Assembly (NCBI RefSeq): GCF_011074795.1
Contig: NZ_JAAMPF010000018.1
Span: 496,001 to 560,000 of the forward strand
Length of the DNA stretch: 64,000 nt
Reading direction: 5' to 3'
Source: Marinobacter salicampi
GTDB lineage: Bacteria; Pseudomonadota; Gammaproteobacteria; Pseudomonadales; Oleiphilaceae
Every line of letters begins with the position of its first letter. The first letter of the stretch is position 1. The notes below the pieces were generated by a model. The model saw nothing but the letters and a program-made list of their open reading frames with translations, was not told where the DNA came from and ran no database searches. This document shows, one piece after another, positions 43,812-54,154 of this stretch. A program made the translations under genes and the position numbers.

Positions 43812-45344
43812 ATGGATCATTTCGAGTTGCCTCCTGAGTGGTGCTTAACGGACATCGAAAGCATTCTTGCTCCCCAATCTGATGGCAAGTTGGTACATCA
43901 AGGCTGGAGTCCCCAGTGCGACAAAGTTCCGGCCGAACAAGGGGAATGGGGGGTATTAAAGACCACAGCGATTCAGGATGGATATTTCTTAGAAGATGAA
44001 AATAAACGGCTTCCTGAAGGAAAAGAACCCAAACCGAGAATTGAAGTAAAAGCTGGTGACCTGCTCGTGACCAATGCTGGGCCAAGAGCAAGGTGCGGTG
44101 TAATCTGTCTTGTGAATAAAGTCCGCCCGAAGTTAATGATTTCTGGAAAAATGTATCGGCTACGCTTTCCTCACGAAAGGATTTCCCCTCAATTTATTGA
44201 ATCTTGGTTACGAACTTCATTTGCTCAGAAAGAGCTCAATGATCGAAAAACCGGCATTAGTGAAAGTGGGTTGAATATGACCCAAACGCGGTTCCTGACG
44301 TTGCCAATCGTCGTAGCCCCGACTGAAGAACAAAAAATCATTGCCGACAAACTCGACACCCTGCTGGCCCAGGTGGAAAACACCAAAGCTCGACTCGAAC
44401 GCATCCCCCAAATCCTCAAACGCTTCCGTCAGTCTGTGCTAGCTGCGGCTGTGAGTGGGCGTTTAACGGAGGACTTTAGTGCTGACGATCACGATTATTA
44501 TCAAACCTTAGACTTAGAAATTGCCAGAGACAAGAAACTCGCAAAGATTCAGCCACCCACTAAAGATGAAATAGATCTCGCCAACGAAATGTTTGAAAGC
44601 CCAGACTGGGCTGACTGGAAACTCTATGCGCTTGAACAGCTTATTGAAAGTGCCAGAGGAATCCCTTACGGAATTGTTCAAACGGGGGACGCTCAAGACG
44701 AGGGCATACCCACAATTCGATGCGGTGACGTGAAACCTCTTCGAATAGAAACCGGTTCACTAAAAAAGGTGCTCCCTTCGATTGAGGAGAAATACGCCAG
44801 GACACGTCTTAGTGGAGGTGAAGTAGTTCTTGCGATTCGGGGCACCGTAGGAAATGCCGCGGTTATTCCTAGAGGTTTAGCAGCTCACCCACTCAATATC
44901 AGCAGGGAAGTTGCGATGGTCCCGGTCAGGAAAAATATATTACCTGAGTACGTCGCATTGCTGCTTCAATCTCCCGGTGGCTACAGAGCACTGGCAGAAA
45001 AAACCAGAGGGGTAGCCCAGCGAGGGATTAATCTAGCGGATGTGAAACGCTTAGTTACGCCTCTACCGACAAAAAGCGAACAAACCGAAGTCGTTGCCCG
45101 AGTAGGCCAGCTTTTCGCCCACGCCGACCGCATCGAACAACAGGTCAACAATGCTCTGGCCCGTGTCAACAACCTCACCCAGTCTATTCTGGGCAAAGCT
45201 TTCCGGGGCGAACTGAGCGAGCAATGGCGCAAGGACAACCCGGATCTGGTCACTGGGGGGAACAGTGCACAGGCGTTGCTGGAAAGTATCAAGGTAAAGC
45301 GGACGAAGAGCGGAACCAACAAAGAAAAGAGAGGCTGCACGTGA
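43812..45344 (+). CDS. hsdS: Type I specificity subunit S
   Basis: A 510-residue protein with two target-recognition domains (~10-180 and ~260-430), each ending in a conserved helix: IVVAPTEEQKIIADKLDTLL near 175 and LPTKSEQTEVVARVGQLF near 425. Paired coiled coils LAQVENTKARLERIPQ and HADRIEQQVNNALARVNNL space the half-sites. It sets the bipartite DNA recognition sequence, which cannot be read from the protein. The recognition domains are more A/T-rich than hsdR and hsdM, as is common for exchanged TRDs. Confidence 0.93.
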   Translation: MDHFELPPEWCLTDIESILAPQSDGKLVHQGWSPQCDKVPAEQGEWGVLKTTAIQDGYFLEDENKRLPEGKEPKPRIEVKAGDLLVTNAGPRARCGVICLVNKVRPKLMISGKMYRLRFPHERISPQFIESWLRTSFAQKELNDRKTGISESGLNMTQTRFLTLPIVVAPTEEQKIIADKLDTLLAQVENTKARLERIPQILKRFRQSVLAAAVSGRLTEDFSADDHDYYQTLDLEIARDKKLAKIQPPTKDEIDLANEMFESPDWADWKLYALEQLIESARGIPYGIVQTGDAQDEGIPTIRCGDVKPLRIETGSLKKVLPSIEEKYARTRLSGGEVVLAIRGTVGNAAVIPRGLAAHPLNISREVAMVPVRKNILPEYVALLLQSPGGYRALAEKTRGVAQRGINLADVKRLVTPLPTKSEQTEVVARVGQLFAHADRIEQQVNNALARVNNLTQSILGKAFRGELSEQWRKDNPDLVTGGNSAQALLESIKVKRTKSGTNKEKRGCT

Positions 45345-45420
45345 TCTTGGCACCCGGGTTATCTATTTCCATCGTAATGACTGAACACAAAGTGCCGCAG
45401 AGGGTCATGGAGTTGACCTT

Positions 45421-47121
45421 ATGCGGCTGATATCGATCACTTTAGCTGGCCAGTACAAAGGACTAAAAGATCAAAGCTTCGATTTTAGCCAGACGACCGA
45501 TAACGTTTATGCGTTGATTGGCCTTAATGGGTCCGGGAAATCTCAACTCCTAGAGCTGATAAGCGAGACTTTTGCCTATCTTGAGCGCTGGTACCGCGAA
45601 GAATTCTTAGCGAAAAAAGGAATGGGTTTTGGTGTCACAGTTCACTATGAGTGGGATTTCCGGTATGACCCTCACCCAAAAGTTCGTCCTCTTGAAATTC
45701 CTGACGATCTTCACAAGGTCGAGCTAAGTGCTTCGATAGACCCGGCGGGAAATGTTTTTGCTTCCTGGTACAGGAGAAATGATTGGATAGAGTTCGGCGA
45801 TAAGTCAAAGATCCCGATACCCAGAGTAGTCGGGTATGCGTCTGGATTAAATGAGAACCTTCAACGCAGCTTCATGAAGAATGCTGTTCAGCAATTTGAA
45901 GTTCGTAGAATCAGTGCAAAGAGACAGAAAGAGATCTCTGCTGATATAGACGAGCAAATGCGTGCGGACATCAATGAGTATTATGTAAATAAGCATCCTC
46001 ATATTTTTAGCGCACCATCTGGTGCTGCGTTTGAGCAAGGCGGCTATATTGACATAATTGAGGTTAATTCCCCTGCTAGCAATTTCGTGTACCTCGATTA
46101 CGATAATGCAGGTTTACTAATTTTAAGTCTCTCGGTACTGCAACCTGACACCGTAAGCGAAATCTTCCAAGCACTAGCGTTCAAGCTGCCTTCAAAAGCC
46201 ATTCTTCAATACGATTTTCACTCAGGCATAACTGAACAAGATGCGATCCGGGATGTTCAGTTACTTATCCGTATAGCCGGTGATAACAATGTTTCTCCTA
46301 TCGGGAAGAAGAGCAGCGAGGAACAGTTTGAATCTTACGGATTGGATTTTCTCTCGGGAGAAATAAGGTTGGACCTACAGGATCCCGAGCTTTTAGAAAA
46401 GCTACGGGACGCCAACTACGGCAATCCCCTGACTCTATTTCTGAGATTTTTTAAACTGCAGCAGCTTGGCGTCAAAAACTGGCCAGGTCCAACTCGCAAA
46501 AAGCTTTTAAACGATACCTTCCTCGGAACCGTGAAAAAGCCGCTCAAAACCCGGCTTCCATTCAATGTGAGTTCACTCATACTCACGGACGGCAATGGGC
46601 GGGAAGTGTGTTTTGACGATCTCTCGGATGGCGAAGCGCAACTGATGCAGGTACTGGCAGCGGCAATGGTATTCGGCCGCTCCCAGAGTCTTATGCTTTT
46701 TGATGAGCCAGAAACACATTTAAACCCATCATGGAGAACATATTTCCATCACCACCTCACCAAGGCTATTCTTGAAACGGATGAGCATGAAAAGCTACCT
46801 CAGCTTTTTTTATCTACTCACTCTCCATTTATGGTTTCCTCGCTAAAACAAGAAAACGTCTTCTTCTTCGAGCGTGCTGAGGACAATCTGATATCCATGG
46901 AACCGGCTTCATGCCAAACCTATGGCGCATCGTTTGATTTACTCATTAAGAATTTTTACGGGCTCCGATCGCTAATGTCACAAACTGTTGTTAAAGAAGT
47001 CAGAAAACAATTGCCAAAGGATGACAATGCCCAAGGAGTTGCATTCGCTCGTCAATGGATCGAAGAAAACTTAGGAGATTCGATGGAAAAGGCCTATCTG
47101 CTAAGGAAGCTACAGAACTAA
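45421..47121 (+). CDS. Restriction-associated AAA ATPase (PtuA-like)
   Basis: A 566-residue SMC/ABC-type ATPase. Walker A GLNGSGKS is at residues 34-41, signature-like LSDGEAQ at 401-407, Walker B LMLFDEPETHL with D428/E429, and an H-loop FLSTHSPF. It resembles the AAA family proteins found beside restriction systems and the ATPase of Septu (PtuA). The ATG at 45421 follows GGAG by eight bases. The stop codon abuts the HNH gene with no gap, so the pair is almost certainly one system with ATPase sensing and HNH nuclease action. Confidence 0.85.
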   Translation: MRLISITLAGQYKGLKDQSFDFSQTTDNVYALIGLNGSGKSQLLELISETFAYLERWYREEFLAKKGMGFGVTVHYEWDFRYDPHPKVRPLEIPDDLHKVELSASIDPAGNVFASWYRRNDWIEFGDKSKIPIPRVVGYASGLNENLQRSFMKNAVQQFEVRRISAKRQKEISADIDEQMRADINEYYVNKHPHIFSAPSGAAFEQGGYIDIIEVNSPASNFVYLDYDNAGLLILSLSVLQPDTVSEIFQALAFKLPSKAILQYDFHSGITEQDAIRDVQLLIRIAGDNNVSPIGKKSSEEQFESYGLDFLSGEIRLDLQDPELLEKLRDANYGNPLTLFLRFFKLQQLGVKNWPGPTRKKLLNDTFLGTVKKPLKTRLPFNVSSLILTDGNGREVCFDDLSDGEAQLMQVLAAAMVFGRSQSLMLFDEPETHLNPSWRTYFHHHLTKAILETDEHEKLPQLFLSTHSPFMVSSLKQENVFFFERAEDNLISMEPASCQTYGASFDLLIKNFYGLRSLMSQTVVKEVRKQLPKDDNAQGVAFARQWIEENLGDSMEKAYLLRKLQN

Positions 47122-48258
47122 ATGCTCTTCCCACTTCACCAAACTACGCCAAGATGTGCAGTGTTCGAGTTTTTAAATTCGGAGCTTCTCTATTTTCTTC
47201 GCGCTAGCATTACGAGTGAAAATTTTTCAGAAACTCTGTTCAGAGCGCATGCCGGCGCCCCCAGTGTGTGTTGGAGTAACCGTCCAACGCGGGAGTGGTT
47301 TCATCAATTATGGAAGAGTTTACCAAAGGTTTCGCAAGATCGTCAGAACCTGTTCGATACCATAAATAATACTCAGGACATCCAGGTCTTTTTCGACGAT
47401 ACGAAAACAGCGCTACCGATATTGGAGTCGGACATTGTTTTCGAAGCGATGAAATCTCTCACTACACACTTGTTCACGCGCACAAAGGATCTTGCTGATA
47501 CCAAGCTCCAAGCAAACAGCTCTATAGAGAGTCACTACCAACAGTTTAAATGCGCGAATAGTAATAGCGAGCTTTGTCCTCTTTGTGGCACGGCTCTTCT
47601 ATCACAAAATAGAGTTCACCTAAGTGACGAGGAACAGTGGCGCGCCGACTATGACCACGTTCTATGTAAGGACAAGTACCCAATTTATAGTGTCCATCCT
47701 GGTAACTTTGTTCCCACATGCCATATCTGTAACTCCAAAGCTAAAGGCGCCAAAGATCTATTGAGAGACAAAGATGGGAATAGGCGCAGAGCATTCTATC
47801 CATTGCCGCCAGCCCAAGAATGCTGCTACCGATACGCAGAGGTTTTTGTTACCCCTAAAAAGAAAGCGGAGCTAATAACCGGGTATTGGGCAGAACCTTT
47901 GGCTGAGGCATACGTTTCTTTCCAATCAGCGCCGCCAGATGTGAAGCCAAAAATAGACGTTTGGGAGGAGGTCTACAAAGTACCTTCTCGTGTCGAGCAG
48001 CATATAACTACTCATTTTTGTGAGCATATAGCTGCAGATTTACGCCCGACGAACTTTAACGACTTCCATGGACAGCTGATACGATTTGCCAATGCGATGC
48101 CTTTGGATTATCGATCCATGGAATGGCGATTTTGGTGGCAGAGAGTGTATGAGCACCTTTCCAAGCAGGATCAAGATTTTCTCAGAGACCTTTGGTCGCT
48201 TATTGACTGGAAGATCCGAGAGAAAAGTGATGAGGATATGGATCTAGTATTCAGCTAA
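47122..48258 (+). CDS. HNH endonuclease (PtuB-like partner of the AAA ATPase)
   Basis: A 378-residue protein. A zinc-framed HNH motif occupies residues ~150-212: CPLC at 152-155, D178-H179 (DYDH), N195 and C200-x2-C203-N204 (CHICNSKAKG). The N-terminal 140 residues are helical and may contact the ATPase. It starts immediately after the ATPase stop codon. It is longer than small PtuB proteins, so membership in Septu proper is not certain; the ATPase-HNH architecture is clear. Confidence 0.82.
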   Translation: MLFPLHQTTPRCAVFEFLNSELLYFLRASITSENFSETLFRAHAGAPSVCWSNRPTREWFHQLWKSLPKVSQDRQNLFDTINNTQDIQVFFDDTKTALPILESDIVFEAMKSLTTHLFTRTKDLADTKLQANSSIESHYQQFKCANSNSELCPLCGTALLSQNRVHLSDEEQWRADYDHVLCKDKYPIYSVHPGNFVPTCHICNSKAKGAKDLLRDKDGNRRRAFYPLPPAQECCYRYAEVFVTPKKKAELITGYWAEPLAEAYVSFQSAPPDVKPKIDVWEEVYKVPSRVEQHITTHFCEHIAADLRPTNFNDFHGQLIRFANAMPLDYRSMEWRFWWQRVYEHLSKQDQDFLRDLWSLIDWKIREKSDEDMDLVFS

Positions 48259-48390
48259 CGGTACGTTTCATCGGCTTGAGATTTTGGCTCTTTCTCTTGA
48301 GGGCGTTGGTAAGAGTGTTTTAGATGAGAACCGAGGATTACGCACGGCCTAAAAACCAAGCGGAATGCGATCCAAATTGGAAAGGATGAT

Positions 48391-49317
48391 ATGAGCGACA
48401 TCAAGCTTTTTCAGTTAACTGAAGATATGGCAACAGAGCTCAATGGCAAGAGCGCCCAACTGGAAAAGGACCTTCAGCGCCATGTCGAAGCCAATATGGA
48501 TGCTCTTATCGGTGTCCGCTTTTTAGCAAGCGAATACGGCACCGGAAAAACCCACAAAGGCCGGATTGACTCACTCGGACTGGATGAAAACGGTTGCCCG
48601 GTTATCGTCGAATACAAACGCCACATCAACGAAAACGTAATCAACCAAGGATTGTTTTATCTGGACTGGCTTCTGGACCACCAGGCCGAATTCAAATGGC
48701 TCGTGATGGAAAAAATTGGCAAATCAGCAGCCGAATCGATCGAATGGGGTGGTACCCGATTGATTTGCATCGCCTCAGATTTTAACCGTTACGACGAACA
48801 TGCCGTCCAGCAGATCAATCGCAATATTGAACTCATGCGCTACCGATATTTTGGTAACGAGCTGTTGCTGCTGGAGCTGGTGAATGCACAAACTGCAAAT
48901 CAGACAATTTCACCCACAGACTCAACCACCATCAAGAAACCTCTCAAAGCCAACACTAAGGATAAGAGTCAGCAAGAGCGTCTTACTGAAGCTCCTGAGT
49001 CTCTTCTGGGACTATACGAGAATGCCTGCCAATACGTTGAGCAGTTGGGGGACGAAGTCCAACGCAAGGAGTTAAAGCTCTACACCGCCTTCAAACGCAT
49101 TCGTAACTTTGTTTCTATTGTCGTGCAACCGGGTAAGGACCCACGGCTTCAGATGTATTTGAAGCTTCCTGGGGAGCTTGGGGAAGAAAGCTCTTTCAGT
49201 CGGAATGTCACTCACATCGGTCACTGGGGAACCGGAAATCTTGAGGTCAATGTCCGAACACCAGAAGATTGGGAAAAGGCTCGACTTTTGGTGGACAAGG
49301 CATATCAAAATAGTTGA
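48391..49317 (+). CDS. PD-(D/E)XK nuclease (NucS-like) with a DUF5655-like C-terminus
   Basis: A 308-residue protein. The N-terminal nuclease core has D60, E74 and K76 in RIDSLGLDENGCPVIVEYKR, matching the NucS/DUF91 endonuclease pattern. The C-terminal region (~residues 210-300; ELKLYTAFKRIRNFVSIVV and HIGHWGTGNLEVNV) matches the DUF5655 type, which often follows DUF91 domains. It is 132 bp after the HNH gene; the gap holds no gene. It could be a stand-alone anti-plasmid or anti-phage nuclease or part of the next module. Confidence 0.8.
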   Translation: MSDIKLFQLTEDMATELNGKSAQLEKDLQRHVEANMDALIGVRFLASEYGTGKTHKGRIDSLGLDENGCPVIVEYKRHINENVINQGLFYLDWLLDHQAEFKWLVMEKIGKSAAESIEWGGTRLICIASDFNRYDEHAVQQINRNIELMRYRYFGNELLLLELVNAQTANQTISPTDSTTIKKPLKANTKDKSQQERLTEAPESLLGLYENACQYVEQLGDEVQRKELKLYTAFKRIRNFVSIVVQPGKDPRLQMYLKLPGELGEESSFSRNVTHIGHWGTGNLEVNVRTPEDWEKARLLVDKAYQNS

Positions 49318-49351
49318 TTCGAATTAGGTCGCAGTGAAAAAGGGAAAGGAC

Positions 49352-52300
49352 ATGGAGGACACAACAAAAAGCGGCGAACGAAAGAGTTCCGGCGTTACCG
49401 AGGGTGATTACACCGCCAATCTGCTTGGCAATATACGAGGTCATCTTGCTGGGCTACAAGGCTACGACATCATGGCGCTGGAGCTTATTCAAAATGCCGA
49501 TGATGCAAAAGCCGAAGCAGTTATATTTGATATTACAGACAATGCCCTCGTTGTGTGGAATAGCGGAGCATTTACCTATTGTGGAGAAATGACTCCAGAA
49601 TGCTGGATGATGGAGGACGAGGGTTATAGCTGCGATTTTCATCGGATTGCGGATGTAGGCAGTGGGGGAAAGCTTGCTAAGAGTGAGAATATTGGAAGGT
49701 TCGGAATAGGATTTGTATCCGCTTATCAAATTACTGACCATCCGGAAATTTATTCCTCGGGGCTAAAGCTCCAGCTAATACCGGAGAAAGGCAAATTTTT
49801 GTCTACTGAAGTAACTACAGAAGAGGGGACTAAATTCTTACTTCCATGGGCGACAGATCCGAACTCGATAGCGCGCAAGGGAATTGGAGCTACGGCTGTA
49901 CGATCCAAGGATATCGATCAGCTTCAGGAAGAATTCATCTCGGTATTGCGAAAAAGTCTGCTCTTTCTACGGCATATTAGAAAAGCCGAAGTTCGTCGAA
50001 ATGGCAGGCTGCTTCTATGCTGCGAGCTTGCGCGACCTGACGAATCTTCTTTGGTTCTTACTTATACCCCTGAGAATACGACTGAAAGCTGGCACATCAT
50101 TCGAGGAGATGCCGAGGAAGCTGCAGCAAGGCTGGCCACTGAATACGAGTTGCTGAAGACCTATGACCGCAGCTCTAAGTTCGCCATTGCCTTGAAGCTT
50201 GAGCCAGAATCCCTGCAAACCGGCCTGCTTTATGCTTTCTTGCCCACGGAGCAGGCCACTGGGTTGCCGCTCCATATAAACGCTGACTTTTTCCCGGAGC
50301 CTGACCGGAAGTCGCTCATCTTTTCAGGTAATCAGCATTACCGATACTGGAACGAAATGCTCATCGAAGCTGCGGCCGGGGCGTTAGCTAAGGATCCAGA
50401 GGCTTTAGGTCAGCTTATTGGCGAGGAAAAGCTCTGGAGGATTGTTCATCAGGCAGCTGAAATGGGTCATAGCGGCTCGGATCACCCTGCCTGTTTTGAT
50501 CATTTCTGGGAACGTTTGAAAGCGAGTGTTTCGCAGAGCCAAGTTGCAATCGATACTAACGGCCAGCTGCGTATTCCCCATCAGGTTTATTTGCCAAAAG
50601 GGGCGACTCCTAGCGAAAGCCAGGTGTCCGCGTTGAATTTTTTGGGCATCAATCTTATTGCGCCGTGCTTATCGCCCTACCGAAATACCCTGGGCAAGGT
50701 TGGCGCTCCGATTCTCAGTCTTGATCGTCTCGTGGGACTTCTTTCCAATAGTCTAGAGATAGTCACAGATGGAGCTTCTAAAACTGAAGAGAAAATGCTT
50801 CAAGAGTTTTGGGTGCCTCTATGGGACATCTTAGAAGAGCTGTTGCCTGAACCGGTTAAAAGTTCTCGTCCATATTTTGGTAACAAGGTTCTCAACCAGC
50901 TGAAAAGCCTTAAGTGCTTGGTGACCGAGGGTCTTTCCATCGTTTCTTTAGCGGAAGCCTATCAGTCTCCTCGCTCAATAGATGCGATTCGTCCAACGAC
51001 CTTATTCCCCAAGTTGGCAATTGCCTCGAGTAAAATTGCCCGATATCCGAAATTGAGCCGTCTAATCGATAGACTAGAGCTTGAATCGATATCAAACCAC
51101 CTTGGTTCCCAAGTCTCTCTTCATAGGGGAGAGGATGTGTTAAATACTGAGCCCGTCGCTCTCCGTGATTTCTACACTTTTCTCGCTGATCTCGATGAGG
51201 TTCGCCCCAGCAGTGACAAGGTGTATGCGGTCCTGCGGAAACTCCCCCTCTGGTATTCCAGCCAAGGGCTTATTCAGGCATCGAAAGCACTCCTGCCGGG
51301 TGATTTTAAAGATCCGACAGGAAGTGGGGCTCTTTTGGATATCTCTATTTTAAGCCCGTCCGCCAGGCAGTTTGTTTCTGAAAAATTAGGTGTCGAGACG
51401 CAGACGATTAACTCCTTCGTTGAGACGGTACTACCTTCGTTCTTTGGTCCTTCTGGCCCCCTAGATGAGGGAAGGTATGATGTTCTCATCCGCGAGCTAT
51501 CAAACCATCCAGGACTTTTGAATGACCCGAGCACATTAAAGACTTTGCGCAGCTTGCCGATCCTGCCAACTCAAGATGGTGGATGGGCCATGCCGGGTAG
51601 CGTTTATGAGAGAAAAGATCAGTTAGAAGAGGTACTGGGTAGAGCAGAACACCTATGGCTGGATTTTTCGAAGCTCCCGGCAGCACAATCGGTCCGAGTA
51701 TTTGTTGATGCGCTTGGTGTCTTGCATGACCCTGCTCCGATGCACATAGTCGATCGACTGAGAAGCCTCTCAGAAACATATGTTCCAAATGAAGATGTTA
51801 AAAAGTTGAGTTCAGAGGCTTTCTATACTTTGGGTGAGATCGCCGTAAAGCAAGTGGACAGAGAAAGTCTTTCGACAGCACTCTCGGAACTTAGGGGTGT
51901 TCGCTGCTTACCTGCGAAGGGCGATGAAGAAAATTGGTATTACCCGAGCGAGTTGTATGCACCATTTCGGTCCGAAGGTTTCGAAAGCCAAGCTAATATT
52001 TTGGATTATCGAAATACAGCCCGATTGAGTACGAGCTTACTAGACGACTTAGGCATAAAGCAGAGACCACCTACAGATCTAGTGATATCGCACCTCCACC
52101 ACTGCATCGATAAAGGTATTGCACCGCACGAGACCACTTATCGAATATTGAGCGAGCGCGCAAAAGATGACCCGGAAGTTTCCAAACTCAAGGGAACTCG
52201 GTGCATATACGTGGAGCAACTCAAGGATTTCGTCAAACCCACAAAGGTCTATTGGTCCCAGCAGCAGTTGGGTAGATTTGCTTATAGGGTTCCTCCGAAG

Positions 52301-54154
52301 CTAGAGAGTTTTACGAATTTTTTCGAGGTTATCGGGGTAAAAGATTCGCCTGGTAGTAATGATCTCGTTGAAATCGTTCTTGAAATCATCGACGAGTTCT
52401 ATCAGCGATCAAAACCATTGGTCGGTGCTGATCGAAGGGTATATGAGTTGTGCATGGGAGGCATCGCTGAAGCACTTTCCGATGGCGCAGTTGAAGAAGA
52501 GAGCTTGGTGACACTCCGGGAGGCCCCGTCAATCCTCAATCTCGAAGATCGCTTCGCATATCCCGATGAAATATTGCTGCATGACAGTGAGTGGTTGTCG
52601 AAGTTCTTTGATGAAGAGCTTAACTGTGCGCTATGTAAGCTAGATCCCGAGCTATGGGGATTGGCCCAAATGCTCCGTGTTGAGGCTTTGAGTAAAGCAT
52701 GCAGTTTGCGCTTAGATCAGATAGCGGGAGAGACCTCTCTGGAAGAGGAGGTAAGTGGAACCCTAAACCAAAGGGCAAGAACCATTCGAAGGCTTTTGCA
52801 CGATAAGCCAAAAGGTGTCCAGGAGCGCGTTACAGCAGCATTTTCCAATCTCCGTGTATATAGCGTAGATAATATTCACGTGCAGGCATTAGCTGTAATA
52901 GATCAACGGGAGATTCAGGCACCAGTCTGTTCCGCAGAGGCATTTTTTGATTACACCAAGAGCGAGCTCTTAGTCACCAGGCCCCTTGGCGAGGCTAGTT
53001 GGGCTCCTGTTCTTACTTCTCTGTTGCATCACTTGATGCCAGATGAACCTGGAACGGATGTTACAAAACTTACGCTTATGTTCCATTCTCTATTGAAGAT
53101 GTCTCCTGAGGATGCGGATGCCCATCTGACAAGTTTTGGTGTTCCTGAACTTGTCACAGATGATGAATTTGAAAGCTATGATCTTGGCACTCAACAACTT
53201 GATGAGTTGGGGCATGCCGGTAATGAAAATGAACAAACCGAAGATTTGCCAAAAGGAACAGTGGATCAAGAAGGCGACGCCGATGCTCCCAATAGTGATG
53301 AGGCTGCAGAAGGTAAACTTGATGATGTGTCGATTAAGCCAACTGCTCCGCTAAAGGCGAAGGGCGCCAATGAAAACGACAAGGATGTGGAGGAGGATGA
53401 AACCGACGACCTATCTGGAACTGTTTCGGGAGGGTTTGGCAAAAATGACGGTGTGAAGGCAAAGCGGCATAAACGTCGCCCTAAGTTTAAAGAGCAATGG
53501 GATAAGCGACTGTTGTCTTATGTGAGGATGAAAGATCCCCAGGAAGAAGGTTCTTCTGAAGATAGTGGCGACAGGGAGCATAACCTTGCGGTGGAAGCTG
53601 CAGCACGACAAGCAGTTTGTGAGTATGAGGAAAATCGGGGACGGATACCCGACCAAATGCCCCAAACTCATCCAGGTCACGATATCGAAAGCATTGAGCC
53701 TGAGACAGGTGAGAGCCGGCTGATCGAAGTGAAAGGTGTAAATGGTGAATGGAATCAGGCCGGGGTCGGACTCTCACGTTTACAGTTTAACAATGCCCAA
53801 AAGTATGGCGATGGGTATTGGCTCTACGTGGTCGAGTTCGTCTCTGACCCCGATAACATTCGGGTACACCCTATTCAAAATCCTGCTTCTCAAGTGACTT
53901 CATTTATGTTCGACGGAAACTGGCGAGAGGCAACTGTTGATGAAGTAGAAGACCCTTCCGCTGGATTCGTAGTGGGGGCTCGAATTAAACACTCGACTAT
54001 GGGCGTTGGTGAAATTACCGAGGTCAAAAAGCGAGGAAAGGTGAGGTCTTTAACCGTTCATTTTGAGGGGAAGCCCCAGCCAACCCGGAACGTGCTTGCC
54101 AACATTCACCAAATGCAGATTTTGGAGGCTGAAGATGGCAACGATGATTCCTGA
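49352..54154 (+). CDS. Large Hsp90-like (sacsin-type) ATPase with a DUF3883 nuclease-like tail
   Basis: About 1600 residues. An N-terminal GHKL ATPase fold has the N-box ELIQNADDA (44-52) and the lid motif GRFGIGF (115-121). A long central region lacks familiar domains and ends in an acidic stretch (~1280-1380). A DUF3883 domain (~1400-1530) carries GHDIESIEPETGESRLIEVKG, a D-x(n)-E-x-K nuclease-like motif. A final small beta domain resembles an SH3-like fold. The start ATG 49352 has AGGG seven bases upstream; a GTG at 49334 is also possible. It overlaps the helicase gene by 20 bp, so both act together. Such proteins occur in defence islands; the mechanism is not established to my knowledge. 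Confidence 0.78.
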   Translation: MEDTTKSGERKSSGVTEGDYTANLLGNIRGHLAGLQGYDIMALELIQNADDAKAEAVIFDITDNALVVWNSGAFTYCGEMTPECWMMEDEGYSCDFHRIADVGSGGKLAKSENIGRFGIGFVSAYQITDHPEIYSSGLKLQLIPEKGKFLSTEVTTEEGTKFLLPWATDPNSIARKGIGATAVRSKDIDQLQEEFISVLRKSLLFLRHIRKAEVRRNGRLLLCCELARPDESSLVLTYTPENTTESWHIIRGDAEEAAARLATEYELLKTYDRSSKFAIALKLEPESLQTGLLYAFLPTEQATGLPLHINADFFPEPDRKSLIFSGNQHYRYWNEMLIEAAAGALAKDPEALGQLIGEEKLWRIVHQAAEMGHSGSDHPACFDHFWERLKASVSQSQVAIDTNGQLRIPHQVYLPKGATPSESQVSALNFLGINLIAPCLSPYRNTLGKVGAPILSLDRLVGLLSNSLEIVTDGASKTEEKMLQEFWVPLWDILEELLPEPVKSSRPYFGNKVLNQLKSLKCLVTEGLSIVSLAEAYQSPRSIDAIRPTTLFPKLAIASSKIARYPKLSRLIDRLELESISNHLGSQVSLHRGEDVLNTEPVALRDFYTFLADLDEVRPSSDKVYAVLRKLPLWYSSQGLIQASKALLPGDFKDPTGSGALLDISILSPSARQFVSEKLGVETQTINSFVETVLPSFFGPSGPLDEGRYDVLIRELSNHPGLLNDPSTLKTLRSLPILPTQDGGWAMPGSVYERKDQLEEVLGRAEHLWLDFSKLPAAQSVRVFVDALGVLHDPAPMHIVDRLRSLSETYVPNEDVKKLSSEAFYTLGEIAVKQVDRESLSTALSELRGVRCLPAKGDEENWYYPSELYAPFRSEGFESQANILDYRNTARLSTSLLDDLGIKQRPPTDLVISHLHHCIDKGIAPHETTYRILSERAKDDPEVSKLKGTRCIYVEQLKDFVKPTKVYWSQQQLGRFAYRVPPKLESFTNFFEVIGVKDSPGSNDLVEIVLEIIDEFYQRSKPLVGADRRVYELCMGGIAEALSDGAVEEESLVTLREAPSILNLEDRFAYPDEILLHDSEWLSKFFDEELNCALCKLDPELWGLAQMLRVEALSKACSLRLDQIAGETSLEEEVSGTLNQRARTIRRLLHDKPKGVQERVTAAFSNLRVYSVDNIHVQALAVIDQREIQAPVCSAEAFFDYTKSELLVTRPLGEASWAPVLTSLLHHLMPDEPGTDVTKLTLMFHSLLKMSPEDADAHLTSFGVPELVTDDEFESYDLGTQQLDELGHAGNENEQTEDLPKGTVDQEGDADAPNSDEAAEGKLDDVSIKPTAPLKAKGANENDKDVEEDETDDLSGTVSGGFGKNDGVKAKRHKRRPKFKEQWDKRLLSYVRMKDPQEEGSSEDSGDREHNLAVEAAARQAVCEYEENRGRIPDQMPQTHPGHDIESIEPETGESRLIEVKGVNGEWNQAGVGLSRLQFNNAQKYGDGYWLYVVEFVSDPDNIRVHPIQNPASQVTSFMFDGNWREATVDEVEDPSAGFVVGARIKHSTMGVGEITEVKKRGKVRSLTVHFEGKPQPTRNVLANIHQMQILEAEDGNDDS

